In this document: positions 6,447 through 8,405 of the stretch, in pieces
Numbering within the stretch: the stretch's first letter is position 1
Layout of the letters: each line of letters opens with the position of its first letter
NCBI RefSeq assembly: GCF_014359955.1
Contig: NZ_JACIYL010000120.1
Location: forward strand, 1-8,405
Source: Thermogutta sp.
Lineage (GTDB): Bacteria; Planctomycetota; Planctomycetia; Pirellulales; Thermoguttaceae
DNA: 8,405 bases
Reading direction: 5' to 3'
The notes under the pieces: generated by a model
What the model was told of the DNA's origin: nothing
Database searches by the model: none
The model's input: the letters and a program-made list of their open reading frames with translations, nothing else
Program-made: the position numbers and the translations under genes

Positions 6447-7568
6447 TCACTGATCGCTGCCCCGCTCCGGAACAGGAGTGTCCATTGGGGGTAGCCAATC
6501 CCCATCTTGAGAAGGAGACGATTCCGGGGGCGGTGACAGGTCTGTCAGCGAGGAATGGCCATCGGCAAAAGAAGACGCCGCACTGGTCGCGGCACGCCAG
6601 ATCGTTCCCATCGAATTCGGCCAAACGTGATCCGTATCAGCCTCCAGCACGACGTCGTTCACCTGCGAACCGAGAAGGATTCGCATGGCCCAGGTTTGGC
6701 CACCTGAGTTCTTTGTAGAGACCGCAGTGGCTGAGGCAGAATGCGCCTGTGTGCTCAGGAACTGGGCGAAGGCGTCCTCCTTGCGAGGGGGTTCGATTCC
6801 CGGGAGGATCTCTTTTTCCGGATCTCCTTCCTGGGTCGGAAGCCCCAGCAACTCCATCGGATCAATTCCCTTGGTTTCCACCGCGTCATTGTCTCCCAAT
6901 CCCCGCATGACCAGGCGAATCTGGCCGAGTTCCGTCGCCGCCGTGAGGATTTCTGCCTGCTCGGGGGTCACGAGGAGGGAAACCGTCTTGGCTTGCATCG
7001 ACTTCTGGTTCTTTTCCTCACCGGTGAGCGCGTATTTGTCGTCCACAGCGAAAACTTTGACATTTTGCAGAATTGTTCTGGTGTAATCCTTGGGAATGCC
7101 TCTGGAAGGCATCGCGGGGAAATGCACGACCACATCCACGCGGTCGCTGGGCCGGAGCATGCTCGCGCTGCCGCTGACAGGGTCCACCTTCACCGAAACC
7201 ACGCGATAGCCCTTTGGAATCCACGGCGCAGCCCCGGCATCGACGGCTCCTTTCTCGAGCAGTTGGGCCTCCAGAATGGGGGAACCTTTGTAGATTTTGG
7301 TTCTGGTGCGTCTTCCCTCGACGTCCTCCACCTTGAACAGCGCCCCTTCCGGGATTTTGCTTTTCGGCCAGTCTTCCAGCTTAATTTGGGTAATCTTTAC
7401 GGGATCACCCATGGGAATGTCTTCGGCTGCCACCACGATGGCTTTCATCTCGACGACGGGTGCCGGGGCCGCCCGATCCCGTGTGGCCAGAACCTGCTGC
7501 ACCCCTACGGCAGCCACCAAACCGCATCCCAGGGCCAACGTGAGAAAGAAGATTGACTTTGTGCGCAT
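6447..7568 (-). CDS. cpaB: CpaB/RcpC-type Flp pilus assembly protein
   Basis: A 373-residue protein anchored by one N-terminal membrane segment (about 5-23, S-I-F-F-L-T-L-A-L-G), with the rest in the periplasm. Residues 42-105 form a SAF domain (A-I-V-V-A-A-E-D-I-P-M-G; I-P-E-G-A-L), and 118-222 match the RcpC/CpaB domain (R-V-V-S-V-K-V-D; L-R-P-S-D-R-V-D-V-V-V; V-T-P-E-Q-A-E). M-R-I-L-L-G-S (295-301) resembles a common C-terminal element. Residues 330-373 are Ser/Pro-rich tail. CpaB/RcpC works with the secretin and is thought to shape or stabilise the channel. ATG 7568 is preferred over in-frame GTG 7583: AAAGGTGAG lies about 12 bases before the ATG and overlaps the GTG. The gap to tadE upstream is 54 bases, so co-transcription is likely. 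Confidence 0.92.
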   Translation of the reverse strand: MRTKSIFFLTLALGCGLVAAVGVQQVLATRDRAAPAPVVEMKAIVVAAEDIPMGDPVKITQIKLEDWPKSKIPEGALFKVEDVEGRRTRTKIYKGSPILEAQLLEKGAVDAGAAPWIPKGYRVVSVKVDPVSGSASMLRPSDRVDVVVHFPAMPSRGIPKDYTRTILQNVKVFAVDDKYALTGEEKNQKSMQAKTVSLLVTPEQAEILTAATELGQIRLVMRGLGDNDAVETKGIDPMELLGLPTQEGDPEKEILPGIEPPRKEDAFAQFLSTQAHSASATAVSTKNSGGQTWAMRILLGSQVNDVVLEADTDHVWPNSMGTIWRAATSAASSFADGHSSLTDLSPPPESSPSQDGDWLPPMDTPVPERGSDQ

Positions 7569-7622
7569 AGGACTGAGTCTCACCTTTGTTGGAGGATCGA
7601 CGAAACATTCATCGCGGCGTGT

Positions 7623-8162
7623 TTACTGGATAGCTTCACGCCGCATGGTGGTCGTCGCGCGCAGCTCCGCCCCCCCTAAGAACATTGGCGAGGGGAGCCA
7701 GCTCACTTGACGAAAAGGCACAGAAACCGTAACGGTCACCGGCTCACCGTAACCCGCAGAGTCGATTGGATCCGGCGTAACCGTCACAGTTGCCGAGCGA
7801 ATCCCACCACTGGCGAGATAATCTTGAACCACATTGATGACTTCCGCCGTGGTAGCTCCTTGAATAATCGCCCGGCGAGCGCCTTCTCGCGACGCATTCG
7901 TGATCACCTGCTGGACCATCACCATTCGGCCAAACTCAATAAGGCCGAGGATCAGCAGGAAAAAGATAGGCGCGACGACGGCGAACTCCACCACCGCCAC
8001 ACCGGAAGGACGGCCGCACTCGATGCCGCCTGCGGAGAGGTTTTGCTTCCCACCCCGCGGGGCGGTGCGCTCCGTCTTCCGATACTTTGTTTTGAAAAGA
8101 CGCCCGAACACCTCTCGCACAGGAAGAGTGGCACCGAAAGTGTAGACGGGGTTGGCTCGCAT
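7623..8162 (-). CDS. tadE: TadE-like pseudopilin
   Basis: A 179-residue protein with the TadE signature S-G-V-A-V-V-E-F-A-V-V-A-P (53-65), running into a hydrophobic helix (to about 77) and then F-G-R-M-V-M-V-Q-Q-V-I-T-N-A-S-R-E-G-A (77-95). In well-studied systems TadE is a minor pseudopilin cut by the CpaA/TadV peptidase; a cut between G54 and V55 would put E59 at mature position 5. The rest is a small periplasmic domain, with G-E-P-V-T-V-T-V-S-V-P-F (139-150) typical of the family. The leader before the cut would be 54 residues, basic and much longer than usual. ATG 8162 is backed by GAGGTGG five bases ahead and by AAAGGTGA further up; in-frame GTG codons at residues 15 and 18 have weaker sites. 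It begins 16 bases after the peptidase stop, so the two are surely co-transcribed. Confidence 0.9.
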   Translation of the reverse strand: MRANPVYTFGATLPVREVFGRLFKTKYRKTERTAPRGGKQNLSAGGIECGRPSGVAVVEFAVVAPIFFLLILGLIEFGRMVMVQQVITNASREGARRAIIQGATTAEVINVVQDYLASGGIRSATVTVTPDPIDSAGYGEPVTVTVSVPFRQVSWLPSPMFLGGAELRATTTMRREAIQ

Positions 8163-8178
8163 AGGTCCACCTCACCTT

Positions 8179-8405
8179 TCAAACCGGAAAAAGCATCCCA
8201 TTGACGAGAAAATAGGCGATCGTGCCAATAGCGATCGGTATTCCATAGGGCAGAAGAAGCATCCGCGGTTTTCGTTCGGCCGCCAGTTCGGCCAGCTCCT
8301 CGGGCTGCCGAACCACGAGAATTTCGTAAAGAATCGCAAAAAACTGGCGGGTATGTTTCCAGGCGGCTCCCCGCGCAACCACCATGGCGACCGCAATCAC
8401 CGCTC
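8179..8405 (-). CDS. cpaA: C-terminal part of CpaA/TadV-type prepilin peptidase (cut by window edge)
   Basis: The last 74 residues of a membrane protein whose frame runs off the right edge. A hydrophobic stretch (A-V-I-A-V-A-M-V-V-A-R-G) is followed by a polar cytoplasmic loop with A-A-E-R-K-P-R, and then a final membrane segment L-L-L-P-Y-G-I-P-I-A-I-G-T (residues 49-61 of the visible part). The P-Y-G-I-P-I-A-x-G motif is characteristic of the end of A24-family type IV prepilin peptidases. The catalytic Asp residues lie upstream, outside the window, and cannot be checked. Such enzymes cleave prepilin and TadE/TadF leaders at the inner membrane. The stop overlaps the start of the tadE ribosome-binding region, with 16 bases to its ATG. 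Confidence 0.85.
   Translation of the reverse strand, partial: AVIAVAMVVARGAAWKHTRQFFAILYEILVVRQPEELAELAAERKPRMLLLPYGIPIAIGTIAYFLVNGMLFPV

Noticed and set aside
6741..7556. A 271-codon open frame on the plus strand opposite cpaB
   Set aside because: It is antisense to the clear CpaB gene, is rich in His, Arg and Gly, and has no recognisable motif.

Overview
The window looks like chromosomal DNA of a planctomycete. The main sign is the DUF1559 pseudopilin-like protein at 1790-2773, a family greatly expanded in that phylum. A Tad (tight adherence) secretion/pilus cluster and a small exported protein with an H-x-C-x-x-C motif and an R-A-P-P tail fit this too. Base composition is moderately GC-rich by eye. 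The phylum is inferred from gene families; no rRNA or other marker gene is present. There is no tRNA, CRISPR array, transposase or phage gene.

The left part (1-2773) is read on the plus strand. It holds the last codons of an unidentified gene (1-103), a calcineurin-like metallophosphoesterase (234-1001), a small membrane-anchored or exported protein resembling DUF2946 (1148-1591), and the DUF1559 protein (1790-2773). The gaps are long, so these are probably separate transcription units. A promoter-like sequence lies before the small protein, and a strong hairpin (2834-2865) lies after the DUF1559 gene.

The right part (2978-8405) is read on the minus strand and is a Tad assembly cluster. In transcription order it has the end of a CpaA/TadV prepilin peptidase, a TadE pseudopilin, CpaB/RcpC, the CpaC/RcpA secretin, and CpaE/TadZ. 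The peptidase would process the pilin and pseudopilins. The secretin is the outer-membrane channel, CpaB helps assemble or gate it, and TadZ positions the machine at the inner membrane. The motor ATPase (TadA/CpaF) and platform proteins (TadB, TadC) are not seen: the cluster ends after cpaE, which converges on the DUF1559 gene. They must lie beyond the right edge or elsewhere.

The oddest points are a CpaE that lacks the key residues of both its receiver and its deviant Walker A motif, a 359-base gap before cpaE with an AT-rich promoter-like island, a His/Glu-rich loop in the DUF1559 protein, and a TadE with a very long leader. I see no clearly new multi-gene system; the interest lies in how this Tad locus departs from the usual form.
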